A stretch of 64,000 nucleotides of DNA from Paenibacillus fonticola DSM 21315 (GCF_000381905.1 NZ_KB907247.1:1-64000), one strand, 5' to 3'. Shown: positions 33,281-43,440, counted from the first letter of the stretch. Translations and numbers: made by a program. The notes: generated by a model from the sequence alone, not told the origin.

Positions 33281-36169
33281 TTGTCCACATTGCATGCAGC
33301 TATTATATTCCCTTTTATTTTAGCTATCGCGGTCCCTTTGTTACAGAAGCTGCCGGGCCGTCCTCACCCGGGCTGGGCTGTTCTTTCCGGGCCTGCCGCA
33401 TTGTTCGTTTATTTTCTCGCCCAAATTCCGCTTGTTCAATCGACAGGCGGCATCGCGTCGGCGATTTCTTGGATCCCCTCTCTCGGAATTGAGTTTATCG
33501 TAAATCTGGACGGATTATCTTTATTATTCGTCCTGCTCATTACGGGGATTGGCTCACTGGTTGTATTATACTCGGTCTTTTATATGAATAAGGAGAAGGA
33601 GGCGATTTATCGCTTCTATGTTTATTTGCTCCTGTTCATGGGCGCGATGCTTGGCGTTGTCCTTTCGGACAATCTGATCGTTCTATACGGCTTCTGGGAG
33701 CTGACCAGCATCTCATCTTTTTTATTGATTGCATTTTGGCATCACCGGGAACGGTCAAGGTATGGTGCGCTTAAATCGATGCTGATTACTGTGTTTGGCG
33801 GCCTGGCCATGCTGGGCGGCTTCGTCCTCATTTATTTGATGACAGGTTCTTTCTCGTTAAAGGAAATTGTTCAGAGCGCCGATATGATCGCCGCCCATCC
33901 TTTACTGCTGCCTGCCTTGGTGCTTGTGCTGCTTGGCGCTTTCACTAAATCGGCGCAGTTTCCATTCCATATTTGGCTCCCGGATGCGATGGAGGCCCCG
34001 ACGCCGGTTAGCGCCTACTTGCATTCGGCGACGATGGTCAAGGCCGGATTGTATCTCGTTGCCCGGTTCAGCCCCGTCTTTTCCGGACAGGCAGCTTGGT
34101 TTTGGCTTGTGTGCGCTGTTGGGCTTACGACGCTCGTTTTCGGCTCGTTCAAGGCTATAAAGCAGACGGATCTAAAGGCGATGCTGGCCTTCTCCACGAT
34201 TAGCCAGCTGGGGCTGATCATGGCTTTGCTGGGGCTTGGCTCTGCTGCAGGTTACTTCACTGATGGCCAACAATCCCTGTTTTATTCCAAAGCGACGATG
34301 GCCGCAATCTTTCACTTGATAAATCATGCGGTGTTCAAGGGGGCATTATTCATGGTCGTCGGGATCGTCGACCATGAGACAGGGACGAGAGACATTCGCA
34401 AGCTGGGCGGCTTAATGACGTTGATGCCGGTGACATTCACTGCCGCATTGATCGGCACTTTCTCGATGGCGGGAATCCCTCCATTCGGGGGCTTTCTCAG
34501 TAAAGAATTGTTCTTTACCGCTGTGCTGAACGCGCAGGAATTAGGAATATGGAGCATGCAAACCTGGGGCGGGCTGTTCCCTGTCATTGCCTGGGTGGCC
34601 AGCGTCTTTACTTTTACTTACAGCATGATACTGCTGTTCAGAACTTTTATGGGAAAGCGCCAGCATGGAGCGCCGGAAAAACAGCCGCACGAGGCACCTG
34701 TCGGCATGCTTATTTCCCCGGCAATTATGGCTTCATTAGCTCTCCTCTTCGGTTTGTTTCCAGGCTTGTTAACCTATTCACTTATCGAGCCAGCGATGGC
34801 CTCTATTTTACCAGGGCTGCTTGCTCCGGGGGAGAAGTTTCTGGTCTCCATCCCATTTTGGCATGGCTGGACGACTGAAGTATTTATGACGCTAGGTGTA
34901 ATTTTGATCGGAAGCGGGCTGTTTGCTTTGCAGCCGAGGTTAAGAGCGCTGCACCGTCCTTTATTTTCCCGCATCTCATTAAATGCGGCATATGATTCAG
35001 GCCTGCGAGTGTTAGAGCGTTCGTCGCGGCGGCTGACAAATCGGTATATGACGGGCTCTGTACGGGATTACTTAGTTTACATTTTTACGTTCCTTGTAGT
35101 TGTATTAGGAGCGATTATGGTTGCATTCGATGGGTTCGGTATCGATATGAGCAGCTTTGCGCCGATCACCATTTATGAAGCAGCTATTTTGCTCGCCCTT
35201 ATTGGCGCGGCCATCGCGGTTCCTTTTGCCAATTCTCGCTTGCTGGCTATCATTCTGACAGGAGCGGCAGGCTATATGGTGACCTTGTTCTTCGTCATTT
35301 TTCGGGCCCCGGATCTTGCTTTAACTCAGCTCATCGTAGAGACGGTGTCGGTGACACTATTTCTGCTATGCTTCTATCATTTGCCAAAATTAAAAAAGGA
35401 GCTGTCCGTGCTCAAGTTCAAGCTGACGAATTTTCTCGTTTCGCTTGGAGTGGGCGTCATGGTTACCTTAATTGCTTTGAGCGCTTTAAGCGAGGGAAGC
35501 AGTCATCCGTTTGAATCGATTTCCAAGTTTTTTCTGGAAGCCAGCTATACGCTTGCCGGCGGAAAAAATGTCGTCAACGTTATCCTCGTTGATTTCCGCG
35601 GCTTTGATACGATGCTGGAAATCGTCGTACTCGGTATAGCCTCGTTGGCGATTTATGCGATGATTCGCCTTAACTTAGGCGAGGACGGGGAGCAGGTGCC
35701 CCCGCATGCTGGACCGGTTGTAAATCAGGGCCTTAGACGAACGGTTCTAAGGAGCAACGATGTCATTCTGCGGACTACTTCCAGCGCGGCTGTATTCATT
35801 ATTTTGACATTTGCGCTGTATTTGTTCTTTGCAGGCCATAACATGCCAGGCGGCGGCTTCATTGGCGGCTTGATGACCTCTGCGGCGTTGGTGCTGCTCG
35901 CTATCGCCTTTGGGCTTGAATTTATGCGTAAAATCGTACCGCTAGATTTTCGCAAAATGGTAGCTTCCGGGCTTTTGATTGCCTTTTTAACAGGGCTGGG
36001 CTCGCTTCCGTTCGGAGTTCCGTTCCTGAGCCATGCATTCGGGCATGCGCATTTGCCGTTGATGGGCGAAGTTGAATTGGCTACGGCGGTCATTTTTGAT
36101 CTGGGCGTGTATTTGACCGTCGTAGGGGTCACTATGACGATTATTCTTGAAATTGGGAGGGATCAATAA
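33281..36169 (+). CDS. mrpA: Mrp Na+/H+ antiporter subunit A fused to subunit B
   Basis: 962 aa from a TTG start with GGAGGAAG upstream. Residues ~1-800 are MrpA: many transmembrane helices with NuoL-like proton-channel motifs (FKSAQFPFHIWLPDAMEAPTPVSAYLHS is split here as FPFHIWLPDAMEAPTPVS and YLHSATMVKAG) and the MrpA C-terminal helices (RAPDLALTQLIVETVSVTLF). Residues ~815-962 are MrpB (AGHNMPGGGFIGGLM). In Bacillus subtilis A and B are separate genes; the fusion is known in some lineages. It is the largest subunit of the complex that exports Na+ against H+ for pH and Na+ homeostasis. Confidence 0.93.
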   Translation: MSTLHAAIIFPFILAIAVPLLQKLPGRPHPGWAVLSGPAALFVYFLAQIPLVQSTGGIASAISWIPSLGIEFIVNLDGLSLLFVLLITGIGSLVVLYSVFYMNKEKEAIYRFYVYLLLFMGAMLGVVLSDNLIVLYGFWELTSISSFLLIAFWHHRERSRYGALKSMLITVFGGLAMLGGFVLIYLMTGSFSLKEIVQSADMIAAHPLLLPALVLVLLGAFTKSAQFPFHIWLPDAMEAPTPVSAYLHSATMVKAGLYLVARFSPVFSGQAAWFWLVCAVGLTTLVFGSFKAIKQTDLKAMLAFSTISQLGLIMALLGLGSAAGYFTDGQQSLFYSKATMAAIFHLINHAVFKGALFMVVGIVDHETGTRDIRKLGGLMTLMPVTFTAALIGTFSMAGIPPFGGFLSKELFFTAVLNAQELGIWSMQTWGGLFPVIAWVASVFTFTYSMILLFRTFMGKRQHGAPEKQPHEAPVGMLISPAIMASLALLFGLFPGLLTYSLIEPAMASILPGLLAPGEKFLVSIPFWHGWTTEVFMTLGVILIGSGLFALQPRLRALHRPLFSRISLNAAYDSGLRVLERSSRRLTNRYMTGSVRDYLVYIFTFLVVVLGAIMVAFDGFGIDMSSFAPITIYEAAILLALIGAAIAVPFANSRLLAIILTGAAGYMVTLFFVIFRAPDLALTQLIVETVSVTLFLLCFYHLPKLKKELSVLKFKLTNFLVSLGVGVMVTLIALSALSEGSSHPFESISKFFLEASYTLAGGKNVVNVILVDFRGFDTMLEIVVLGIASLAIYAMIRLNLGEDGEQVPPHAGPVVNQGLRRTVLRSNDVILRTTSSAAVFIILTFALYLFFAGHNMPGGGFIGGLMTSAALVLLAIAFGLEFMRKIVPLDFRKMVASGLLIAFLTGLGSLPFGVPFLSHAFGHAHLPLMGEVELATAVIFDLGVYLTVVGVTMTIILEIGRDQ

Positions 36170-36171
36170 TC

Positions 36172-36510
36172 ATGGAACTGATGATGGCTATCGCCGTCGG
36201 CATATTGTTCATGATCGGCGTATATTTAATCCTTTCCAGAAGCCTGCTGCGTATTATTCTCGGCACGTCGCTGCTTACGCATGCGGTGCATTTGTTATTG
36301 CTGACTATGGCACGTTTGAAAAAGGGAGCTCCTCCGCTGCTTGGCGAACAGGCTTCGGCATATACGGATCCGATTCCCGCTGCTCTTATTTTGACCTCGA
36401 TCGTGATTAGCTTCGGGGTGACTTCCTTTTTCTTTGTGCTTGCCTATAAGTCATATCAAAAATTACAGACGGATGATATGGAGCAGCTAAGGGGGGATGA
36501 AGGTGAATAA
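36172..36510 (+). CDS. mrpC: Mrp Na+/H+ antiporter subunit C
   Basis: 112 aa, three transmembrane helices, NuoK-like (GVYLILSRSLLRIILGTSLL, DPIPAALILTSIVISFG). Starts two bases after mrpA with GGGAGGG upstream. Normal length for MrpC. Confidence 0.93.
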   Translation: MELMMAIAVGILFMIGVYLILSRSLLRIILGTSLLTHAVHLLLLTMARLKKGAPPLLGEQASAYTDPIPAALILTSIVISFGVTSFFFVLAYKSYQKLQTDDMEQLRGDEGE

Positions 36511-37981
36511 TTTACTCGTATTTCCGTTAATCATCCCTCTGTTGACTGCGGTTGCTCTTATTTTTTTCCATAACCGGGTTATGCTGCAAAGATGGATTAA
36601 TGCGGCGGGAGCGCTGCTGAATGTCTTTGTGGCGGGCCTTATCGTTCGTGAGGTTAAGACAGAAGGAATTCAAACCTTGCACATGGGGGGATGGACTCCG
36701 CCTTACGGTATCGTATTTACTGCAGATATGCTGGCGGCACTGCTCGTGCTGACAACAACGGTTCTGAGCACGGCATGTCTGTTCTACGCGTTCGGCAGTA
36801 TCGGAAAAGAGCGGGAAAGGCATTATTTTCATCCGTTCTTTCAGTTTCTTATCGTCGGCGTCAATGGTTCATTTCTAACCGGCGATTTATTTAACCTGTT
36901 TGTCTGCTTCGAGGTCATGTTGATTGCCTCGTACGCTTTGATCGTGCTCGGAGGCACGAAACGGCAGCTAAGAGAAACCTTGAAGTATATTTTGATTAAT
37001 ATTGTCTCCTCCAGCTTTTTTGTCGCCGCGATTGCTTACATATACGGAGTGGCAGGAACGCTGAATATGGCTCACTTATCGCTCCGTATTGCTGAAGCGG
37101 GTCAGGGCGGGATTTTAAATGTAATTGCTGTATTGTTCCTGATTGTTTTTGCGCTTAAGGCGGGTTTGTTTCTGTTCTTCTGGCTGCCCGGCTCTTACAG
37201 CGCGCCTCCTACTGCGGTCAAGGCTTTGTTTGGGGCGCTGCTTACCAAGGTTGGAATATATGCGATTGTCCGGACTTTTAGCCTCATCTTTTATCATCAA
37301 CCGGAGCTTACCCACTCGCTGATCGGCTGGATGGCGGTATTGACGATGATATTGGGGGGAATCGGATCGATCGCTTATTCGGATATTAACCGTATTATCA
37401 ACTACAACGTCGTTATAGGCATTGGCTTCATATCGATCGGGATTGCCGCAGCAACAAAGCAGTCCTTAGACGGCGTCGTCTTTTATCTGATGCATGACAT
37501 GATCGCTAAAGCGCTTCTGTTTCTGCTCGGCGGCATGCTGATCAAGGCGGCGGGCACCAGCGATTTGCGGCAGATGGGCGGATTGATCAAGCGTTATCCG
37601 TTGCTTGGCTGGATGTTCTTCGCCGTTACGCTGGCCCTCGTAGGTATTCCTCCGCTTAGCGGATTCACCGGCAAGCTGCTGATCATTCAGGGAGGCTTTG
37701 CGGCTGGCCAGTATGTGTGGACCGGGGTTGCGCTTGCCTCCAGCTTGCTCGTGCTATATTCTCTGATGCGCGTATTTATGGGCGCATTTTTCGGGGAGGA
37801 GCAGCTTGCCGCAGCGAAGGAACCTGTTCAAATGAAAGGAATGATCTCCGCGGCGGCTGTATTGCTTGTATTAATTGTCGTCATCGGTATTGGCTCCGAA
37901 TGGGTATACTCATTTGTGTCGCAGGCAGGGGACGTTCTGGCTGATCCGGGTATTTATATTAATGCCGTGTTAAAGGAGTAG
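36503..37981 (+). CDS. mrpD: Mrp Na+/H+ antiporter subunit D
   Basis: 492 aa from GTG 36503, six bases after AAGGGGGG; the in-frame ATG at 36497 is too close to that site, and the shorter product starts MNNLLVFPLIIPLL as MrpD usually does. It overlaps mrpC by 8 bases. A NuoM/N-like proton-channel subunit with about 14 helices (FEVMLIASYALIVLGG, FFWLPGSYSAPPTAVKALFG, MHDMIAKALLFLLGG). Confidence 0.93.
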   Translation: MNNLLVFPLIIPLLTAVALIFFHNRVMLQRWINAAGALLNVFVAGLIVREVKTEGIQTLHMGGWTPPYGIVFTADMLAALLVLTTTVLSTACLFYAFGSIGKERERHYFHPFFQFLIVGVNGSFLTGDLFNLFVCFEVMLIASYALIVLGGTKRQLRETLKYILINIVSSSFFVAAIAYIYGVAGTLNMAHLSLRIAEAGQGGILNVIAVLFLIVFALKAGLFLFFWLPGSYSAPPTAVKALFGALLTKVGIYAIVRTFSLIFYHQPELTHSLIGWMAVLTMILGGIGSIAYSDINRIINYNVVIGIGFISIGIAAATKQSLDGVVFYLMHDMIAKALLFLLGGMLIKAAGTSDLRQMGGLIKRYPLLGWMFFAVTLALVGIPPLSGFTGKLLIIQGGFAAGQYVWTGVALASSLLVLYSLMRVFMGAFFGEEQLAAAKEPVQMKGMISAAAVLLVLIVVIGIGSEWVYSFVSQAGDVLADPGIYINAVLKE

Positions 37982-37986
37982 ATGGA

Positions 37987-38463
37987 ATGGCACTGCAAAT
38001 TTTACTGAACTTCCTGATTTCCGTAATATGGATGTTCCTGAATAACGACTGGTCTGCGTCCGGCTTCATGATTGGGTACATTATCGGTATAGCCCTGATC
38101 GGCTTGCTCAGCCGGCTTTGGCCGCAAGGTTTTTATATGAAAAAGGTATGGGCGGTCATCAAGCTGCTTGTACTCTTCATTAAAGAGCTGTTTAAATCGA
38201 GCTTTACCGTAATAGGACAGGTGATCTCTCCGAAGTTGAACATCCGTCCAGGCATATTCGCCTATGTCACCGAGCTGAAGAGTGATTGGGAAGTGACGCT
38301 GTTAGCCAATCTGATCACCTTGACTCCTGGGACATTAACCCTTGATGTATCGAGAGATGGCTCTATTCTTTATATTCATGCGATGGATATTGGCGATGCC
38401 GATGAGCTGTGCAGCGAAATTCGCAGTACGTTTGAAAGGGCCATTATGGAGGTGACGAGATGA
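37987..38463 (+). CDS. mrpE: Mrp Na+/H+ antiporter subunit E
   Basis: 158 aa, MnhE family: N-terminal membrane helices, then NLITLTPGTLTLDVSRDG and IHAMDIGD, which are hallmark motifs. Starts five bases after mrpD. The subunit is needed for complex assembly and activity. Confidence 0.93.
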   Translation: MALQILLNFLISVIWMFLNNDWSASGFMIGYIIGIALIGLLSRLWPQGFYMKKVWAVIKLLVLFIKELFKSSFTVIGQVISPKLNIRPGIFAYVTELKSDWEVTLLANLITLTPGTLTLDVSRDGSILYIHAMDIGDADELCSEIRSTFERAIMEVTR

Positions 38464-38753
38464 TTGACGGATTGTTGTTTGCTGCCCTCGTAATTATTTC
38501 GCTTGCAATATTAGGGTGCTTATATCGCCTCATGAAAGGTCCTTCCATGGCCGACCGGATTACTTCGCTCGATACGATCGGCATTAACCTGCTGGCCATG
38601 GTAGCTGTACTTTGTATGATCATGAGGACGGAGGCTTATTTTGAAGTCATTCTTTTGATCGGTATTCTTTCATTTATAGGAACGACGGCATTTTCCAGAT
38701 ATTTGGAGAGGGGTGTTGTTATTGAGCAGCGGGATGATGATTTTGATCGGTGA
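38460..38753 (+). CDS. mrpF: Mrp Na+/H+ antiporter subunit F
   Basis: 97 aa, three transmembrane helices, with the MrpF motif GPSMADRITSLDTIG. ATGA overlap with mrpE indicates translational coupling. Confidence 0.93.
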   Translation: MIDGLLFAALVIISLAILGCLYRLMKGPSMADRITSLDTIGINLLAMVAVLCMIMRTEAYFEVILLIGILSFIGTTAFSRYLERGVVIEQRDDDFDR

Positions 38754-39099
38754 GCTGCTGATCGGTCTGCTCGTATTATTTGGAGCGGTGATCAGTGCGC
38801 TTAGCGCTTTCGGACTCGTGCGGCTACCAGATGTGTATTTGCGGTCCCATGCGGCAACGAAAAGTACGACGCTCGGCGTGCTGTGCATTTTGAGCGGGGC
38901 GTTTCTGTACTTCATGCTCTATTTGGATCATGTGAGCGCCAAGCTGCTGCTTGGAATTGTTTTTGTATTTATAACGGCGCCGGTAGCAGGGCATTTGAAC
39001 GGGAGAGCGGCCCATCGGACGGGAGTGCCTTTATGGCAGGGTAGTGTCCGGGATGATTTGAGCGAGGCGATAAAGCAGGAGCAGACACGGGAACAGTAA
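38722..39099 (+). CDS. mrpG: Mrp Na+/H+ antiporter subunit G
   Basis: 125 aa from TTG 38722, eight bases after AGGGG; in-frame GTG 38713 and TTG 38716 are closer to that site and cannot be excluded. Three transmembrane helices with the MnhG motif LPDVYLRSHAATKSTTLGV. It overlaps mrpF by about 30 bases. Last gene of the operon. The following 220 bases (39100-39320) hold no clear terminator. Confidence 0.9.
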   Translation: MSSGMMILIGELLIGLLVLFGAVISALSAFGLVRLPDVYLRSHAATKSTTLGVLCILSGAFLYFMLYLDHVSAKLLLGIVFVFITAPVAGHLNGRAAHRTGVPLWQGSVRDDLSEAIKQEQTREQ

Positions 39100-39320
39100 G
39101 AGGCGCGGCAAGAATTGTGCGGCAAGAGACGCAGTAAGCAGTAATAGATGTAGCGAGAGGTCTGCTTGGATGGCCGTAGACATAAGGCGCCCCATGGGTC
39201 TTAACCTCTCCTCGACTTAGGTCTAGGATGAAAAACCGTCCGCAGTCCGTTTTGAACAAATGCTTTTCCACCTACAATATAGACATAAGGCACATACTTA
39301 TGGAAGGCGGTGATAGAGCA

Positions 39321-39620
39321 ATGAGAACAAATCGATCGGGCGGTTTCGCAATTGTACTTATTGTCCTGGGGGCATTGATCCTCTTGGGCAAGCTTACCCC
39401 GCTGCTGGGAAGCCTCTTCGGACTGCTGTTTGCGGTAGCAATGGTCGCTCTTGGTTACTACGGCATTCGCCGGGGGAACGCATTTTTTGGATGGATCGTC
39501 CTTTTCTTCGGGATCATATCCTTGATATCCAAACTGGCTTGGCTTATCGTGCCAGCTATCGGGATTGGGCTGATCGTCTACGGCGTTTATTCAATCAGTG
39601 GCAGACGACGGGGTTATTGA
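39321..39620 (+). CDS. small LiaI/LiaF-like membrane protein
   Basis: 99 aa from ATG 39321 with GGAAGGCGG upstream; the frame extends further back but without a ribosome binding site. Three to four hydrophobic helices rich in Gly (LGALILLGKLTPLLGSLFG), similar to the N-terminal membrane domain of LiaF and LiaI. First gene of the envelope-stress operon, where it may be the membrane anchor for PspA as LiaI is for LiaH. TTGAAC with a TACAAT/CAATAT box in 39250-39281 may be its promoter. Confidence 0.6.
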   Translation: MRTNRSGGFAIVLIVLGALILLGKLTPLLGSLFGLLFAVAMVALGYYGIRRGNAFFGWIVLFFGIISLISKLAWLIVPAIGIGLIVYGVYSISGRRRGY

Positions 39621-39681
39621 TCACATAGATTGGGATTGAACAATTTTATAATAACCGATTGGTTAGGAGGGATGGGATATA

Positions 39682-40356
39682 ATGAGTGTATTTCGCAGAG
39701 TTCGCGACATTACGGTAGCAAATTTGAATGAACGCCTGGAGCAGTCACAAGACCCTGTACGGCTCATTGACCAATTTTTAATTGAGACCCGTCAGGAGAT
39801 CGCCGAGGCTGAGAAGCTGCACCAGCAGTATGCAGGGCATACGAAACAACTGAAGCAGCAGGTGGATCAGGCGAAAGTGATGCGCGACCGCCGGGAAGAG
39901 CAGGCGCTGCTTGCGCTAAAGGCGGAGGAAGAGCATTTGGCGAAGCTGGCTTTGCAGGAGAAAATGCTCTATGAAGAGAAGATCGAACAGTATTCCGGAT
40001 TGTACGCCCAGAGCCTGGAATCATTGCAGGAACTGGAGCATCAGTTGAATGAATTAAAGACGGAATATCAAGTCGTATACAACAAGCGGCAGTTCTATTA
40101 TGCCAGAATGGAGACGCTTCGTTTGCAGCAGCGTATGAACCAGCGCATGAGTGGGTACGGTACACAAGACGTGCCAAAAATGTTCCATCGTTTGGAGGAT
40201 CGGGTGTCCGACATGGAATGGGAAGCCCGCAGTCTCCGGGAATTGCGCAAGTCAGGCCAGGATTTTATAAACCAGGCTGGAACCGTCATACAGTCTACTT
40301 TGGAACAGGAGCTCTCCCGCTTGAAGCAGAAGCTGAATAACAAAGGAGAGGAGTAA
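39682..40356 (+). CDS. pspA: PspA/IM30 family protein (LiaH-like), first copy
   Basis: 224 aa, almost wholly coiled-coil helix (MSVFRRVRDITVANLNERLE at the start, the amphipathic membrane-binding helix, then QDPVRLIDQFL). PspA/LiaH proteins form oligomers that bind and stabilise damaged membranes. AGGAGG supports the start. Six bases before the PspC gene. Confidence 0.92.
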   Translation: MSVFRRVRDITVANLNERLEQSQDPVRLIDQFLIETRQEIAEAEKLHQQYAGHTKQLKQQVDQAKVMRDRREEQALLALKAEEEHLAKLALQEKMLYEEKIEQYSGLYAQSLESLQELEHQLNELKTEYQVVYNKRQFYYARMETLRLQQRMNQRMSGYGTQDVPKMFHRLEDRVSDMEWEARSLRELRKSGQDFINQAGTVIQSTLEQELSRLKQKLNNKGEE

Positions 40357-40361
40357 GACCC

Positions 40362-40859
40362 ATGGGAAGACTATACCGTTCCAGACGGGATCGATGCTTT
40401 AGCGGCCTGCTAGGCGGGCTGGGCGAAAGCTTCGGTATAAGCACGACCCTATTGCGGCTGTTGTTTGTTTTCAGTATTTTCTTTACAGGCGGTACAACAC
40501 TGTTCATCTACTTGATCGCATCGCTTGTCGTTTCCAAGGAGCCTTACATTCCGCATGACCCGTATTACAACAGGGGATGGCAAGGCGGATACCAAGGCTG
40601 CGGACAAGGGGGCTATGGCGGCGGACACCGTGATTCCAGCTACGGCGGGCCCCACTATGGAGGATCCCATTATGGCGAGTCACAATACAGCGATCCGCGC
40701 CACGGCGAGCAGCGCAATAGACAACAAGCAGGATTTGGCGGCAGTGATTCCAACCTGGATTCCATGATGAAGGATATTGAGAAGAAGGCAATGGAGAAAG
40801 AACTGGAAGAACTCCGTAGAAAATTATCTAAATATGAGAACGAGAAGGGAGATAAATAA
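40362..40859 (+). CDS. PspC domain protein with Gly/Tyr/His-rich linker
   Basis: 165 aa. Residues 1-~60 are a PspC domain ([19 protein letters not shown], then one hydrophobic helix [25 protein letters not shown]). Residues ~70-125 are a low-complexity linker full of Gly, Tyr, His and Ser (GGY, HYGG). The last ~40 form a charged coiled coil that could bind PspA. In Psp systems PspC links membrane stress to PspA. It sits between the two PspA genes, all spaced by 2-6 bases. Confidence 0.85.
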   Translation: MGRLYRSRRDRCFSGLLGGLGESFGISTTLLRLLFVFSIFFTGGTTLFIYLIASLVVSKEPYIPHDPYYNRGWQGGYQGCGQGGYGGGHRDSSYGGPHYGGSHYGESQYSDPRHGEQRNRQQAGFGGSDSNLDSMMKDIEKKAMEKELEELRRKLSKYENEKGDK

Positions 40860-40861
40860 CG

Positions 40862-41569
40862 ATGGGAGTATTTAAAAGAATTAAGGACATTACCAAGGCG
40901 TCTGTTAATGATATGCTTGATAAAGTAGAGGATCCGGTAGTGATGCTCAATCAATATCTGCGCGATATGGAAGCTGAAATTCGCGACGCAGAGGTGACTG
41001 TAGCGAAGCAAATGGCAAATGAGCGCAGAATGAAGCATCGTCTGGAAGAAGCATTCCGTATTTCCGCGCAAAGAGAAAGCCAGGCGGAGGCAGCATTGAA
41101 GAACGGCCAGGAGGAAGTGGCCCGCAAGCTGCTTGAAGAGAAAATTTTGTACGATCAGAAGCAAATTGAGTTCAGCGATCTTCATGCGCAATCCGAGGCT
41201 CAGGCATTGGAGCTGAAGCAGCAGCTTCATGACATGAAGGATGAATTCTACAAGCTGCGCAACAAGCGTAACGAGTTGGTCAGCCGTGCTCAGATGGCCA
41301 AGGCCAGAAAACAAATGTCTCAGATCAACACGTTGAATACGATTGAGAGCGGCAGCGCGTCTCTCGGATTCCATCGCATGGAAGAAAAAATTATGCAGCT
41401 GGAAGCTGAAGCGGAAGTGGCCGGAATTGGATACCGTGGAGTAAGCAGCTCCACTTCGACCTACATCAGCCCGGCGGATGCTGAGAAGCAGGTAAAGGTG
41501 GATGAGCAGTTAGAGGCTTTGAAGGCTAAATTGAATTCTTCCGCTAAACGTGGAGAAAGCAAGGAATAA
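40862..41569 (+). CDS. PspA/IM30 family protein, second copy
   Basis: 235 aa, paralogue of the protein at 39682 ([31 protein letters not shown]). Predominantly coiled coil with a longer C-terminal tail after a Ser/Thr patch. It starts three bases after the PspC gene. Two PspA copies in one operon with Lia regulators are notable. Confidence 0.92.
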   Translation: MGVFKRIKDITKASVNDMLDKVEDPVVMLNQYLRDMEAEIRDAEVTVAKQMANERRMKHRLEEAFRISAQRESQAEAALKNGQEEVARKLLEEKILYDQKQIEFSDLHAQSEAQALELKQQLHDMKDEFYKLRNKRNELVSRAQMAKARKQMSQINTLNTIESGSASLGFHRMEEKIMQLEAEAEVAGIGYRGVSSSTSTYISPADAEKQVKVDEQLEALKAKLNSSAKRGESKE

Positions 41570-41695
41570 CAACTACACGGTCAGAAGACATTGTGATATG
41601 CTAGGTAATGGTGAAGCCATGCGGTATCTAATTATACTGTTATGGCTTTTCCACTTACTTTTCGACATGTGAAGTATCTGACGGGGAGGTGCGGC

Positions 41696-42346
41696 ATGGA
41701 TAAGCATAAAAGGTTGTTGGCTATCAGCTTGATCGGACTTGGCTTACTTATCATTTTAGGCCAGTGGCTGAACTACTTTACCATTGCCGCAATTGCTATT
41801 TTGGGTTATGGGATTTATAAAATCCGCAGCGGGGATGAGGTAAAGACCGGTTATATTTTTATGGCCATTGGCGGCGGAATGATTTTGTTAGGTCATTTAA
41901 TGGTTGTTGTCGCTATATTGATGATTTCACTTGGTCTGTATTACGCAAAAATGAAGAAGATGCATCCGCAAGGCAATCATGTGCAGAAACAGAACATTAC
42001 GGCCAACGTTCACTGGGATCGTGATCCATGGACTCTTCGTACTACGAGCATGTGGCATGTGCTCGGGGAACTGAACGTAGACCTTTCTCTTGCGATGGTA
42101 GAAGGTCAGGAGAATGTGCTCATGTTCCAAGGAATTGTAGGGGACGTGGACCTGAACGTGTCCGAGGATTACGGCGTGGAGATCGAAGCGTTCGTCTTGT
42201 TTGGACAGATTGACTGCAATGAGCAAAAGGAAACAGGGATGCTGAACCGGATATATTGGAAATCTCCGAATTATGAGCATCGCGATCAAAAGGTGAAAAT
42301 TATTATTTCCTATCTCGTAGGAAATGTCGATATACATCTAAATTGA
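41696..42346 (+). CDS. liaF: LiaF-like negative regulator of the LiaRS system
   Basis: 216 aa from ATG 41696, five bases after GGGGAGGTG. Four hydrophobic helices in the first ~90 residues, then a beta-rich C-terminal domain (GELNVDLSLAMVEGQENVLMFQGIVGDVDLNV) of the LiaF/DUF2154 type. In B. subtilis LiaF inhibits the kinase LiaS in the absence of cell-wall stress. The liaS gene follows after 20 bases. Confidence 0.88.
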   Translation: MDKHKRLLAISLIGLGLLIILGQWLNYFTIAAIAILGYGIYKIRSGDEVKTGYIFMAIGGGMILLGHLMVVVAILMISLGLYYAKMKKMHPQGNHVQKQNITANVHWDRDPWTLRTTSMWHVLGELNVDLSLAMVEGQENVLMFQGIVGDVDLNVSEDYGVEIEAFVLFGQIDCNEQKETGMLNRIYWKSPNYEHRDQKVKIIISYLVGNVDIHLN

Positions 42347-42366
42347 AGACAGGGGGATTAACCTGC

Positions 42367-43440
42367 ATGAGAAAGAAAAAGCCGGCTAATATGGTGTCTC
42401 GCAGTATGCGGGACGGAGTCCTCCTGTCTTTTGTATTGCTTGCTGGAATGATGTACGTACTCTATACATATGGGTATTTCAAGCCTTCAAGCTCATGGAA
42501 GACGGGGATTCAGGCCGGACTCACCATGCTGACCCTGCTTTTGGTTGTCGGAGCGGTGTATGGTTTTTTTCAAGGCTACCGCGCCAAGCGAAGGATTGAT
42601 TTGCTTCGCGATTCCTTGCTGCAATGGGAAAAGGGGAATCAGACCGGGACTGTACCCAAGCTTGGGGAGGATGAGCTCGGCAGACTCGGCGAGCAGTTGG
42701 AACGGATCGGGAAACGCTGGGAGGAGCAGGTAACCTCCTTGCAGCGCCTGTCCACTCATAACGCCCAGCTGGCTGAGCAGGCCCGGGTGTCGGCGATCGT
42801 GGAGGAGCGGCAGAGATTGGCTCGCGAGCTTCATGACGCGGTCTCCCAGCAATTGTTCGCGATATCGATGACGGCTACGGCGGTTGGGCGAACTTTAGAG
42901 AAGGACTTTGACAGAGCCCAGCGGCAAGTCGAGTTGATTGAAGAAATGGCTTCTGTAGCCCAGTCGGAGATGAGAGCTCTGCTTCTGCATCTTCGTCCGG
43001 TTTATTTGGAAGGTAAAGAGCTGTCGCAAGGCTTGCTGGAGCTGGTCAGGGAACTGAAGACGAAGGTTCCTATGGAGCTAACGCTGGAAATAGATGAGGA
43101 GCTGAAGCTAGGCAAAGGAATAGAGAATCATTTGTTCCGGATTATTCAGGAAGCGATGTCCAATACGCTCCGCCATGCCAAAGCCGATAAGATGGAAATA
43201 CGCATTCACCGGAGAGCCGAGACCGTAAAAGTGTTTCTTCGTGACAATGGAGTCGGCTTTGAGCTGGATGAGAAGAAACAGGCCTCTTACGGTTTAACGA
43301 CGATGCAGGAGAGGGTACGTGAGATCGGCGGGTCGATTCAATTTATTACCGCCCCCGGCAAAGGGACGCGCATTGAAATAACCGTGCCGTTAATGAATGA
43401 AGAGAGCGGAGAGGAGGAGCAGCATGGAGATGGACAATGA
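42367..43440 (+). CDS. liaS: LiaS-like sensor histidine kinase
   Basis: 357 aa from ATG 42367, with AGGGGG ten bases upstream. Two N-terminal transmembrane helices with almost no extracellular loop (intramembrane-sensing type), a HAMP-like segment, a HisKA_3 domain with H156 in RELHDAVSQQLFAIS, and a HATPase domain (NTLRHAKA, DNGVGF). It senses envelope stress with LiaF and phosphorylates LiaR. Confidence 0.92.
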   Translation: MRKKKPANMVSRSMRDGVLLSFVLLAGMMYVLYTYGYFKPSSSWKTGIQAGLTMLTLLLVVGAVYGFFQGYRAKRRIDLLRDSLLQWEKGNQTGTVPKLGEDELGRLGEQLERIGKRWEEQVTSLQRLSTHNAQLAEQARVSAIVEERQRLARELHDAVSQQLFAISMTATAVGRTLEKDFDRAQRQVELIEEMASVAQSEMRALLLHLRPVYLEGKELSQGLLELVRELKTKVPMELTLEIDEELKLGKGIENHLFRIIQEAMSNTLRHAKADKMEIRIHRRAETVKVFLRDNGVGFELDEKKQASYGLTTMQERVREIGGSIQFITAPGKGTRIEITVPLMNEESGEEEQHGDGQ

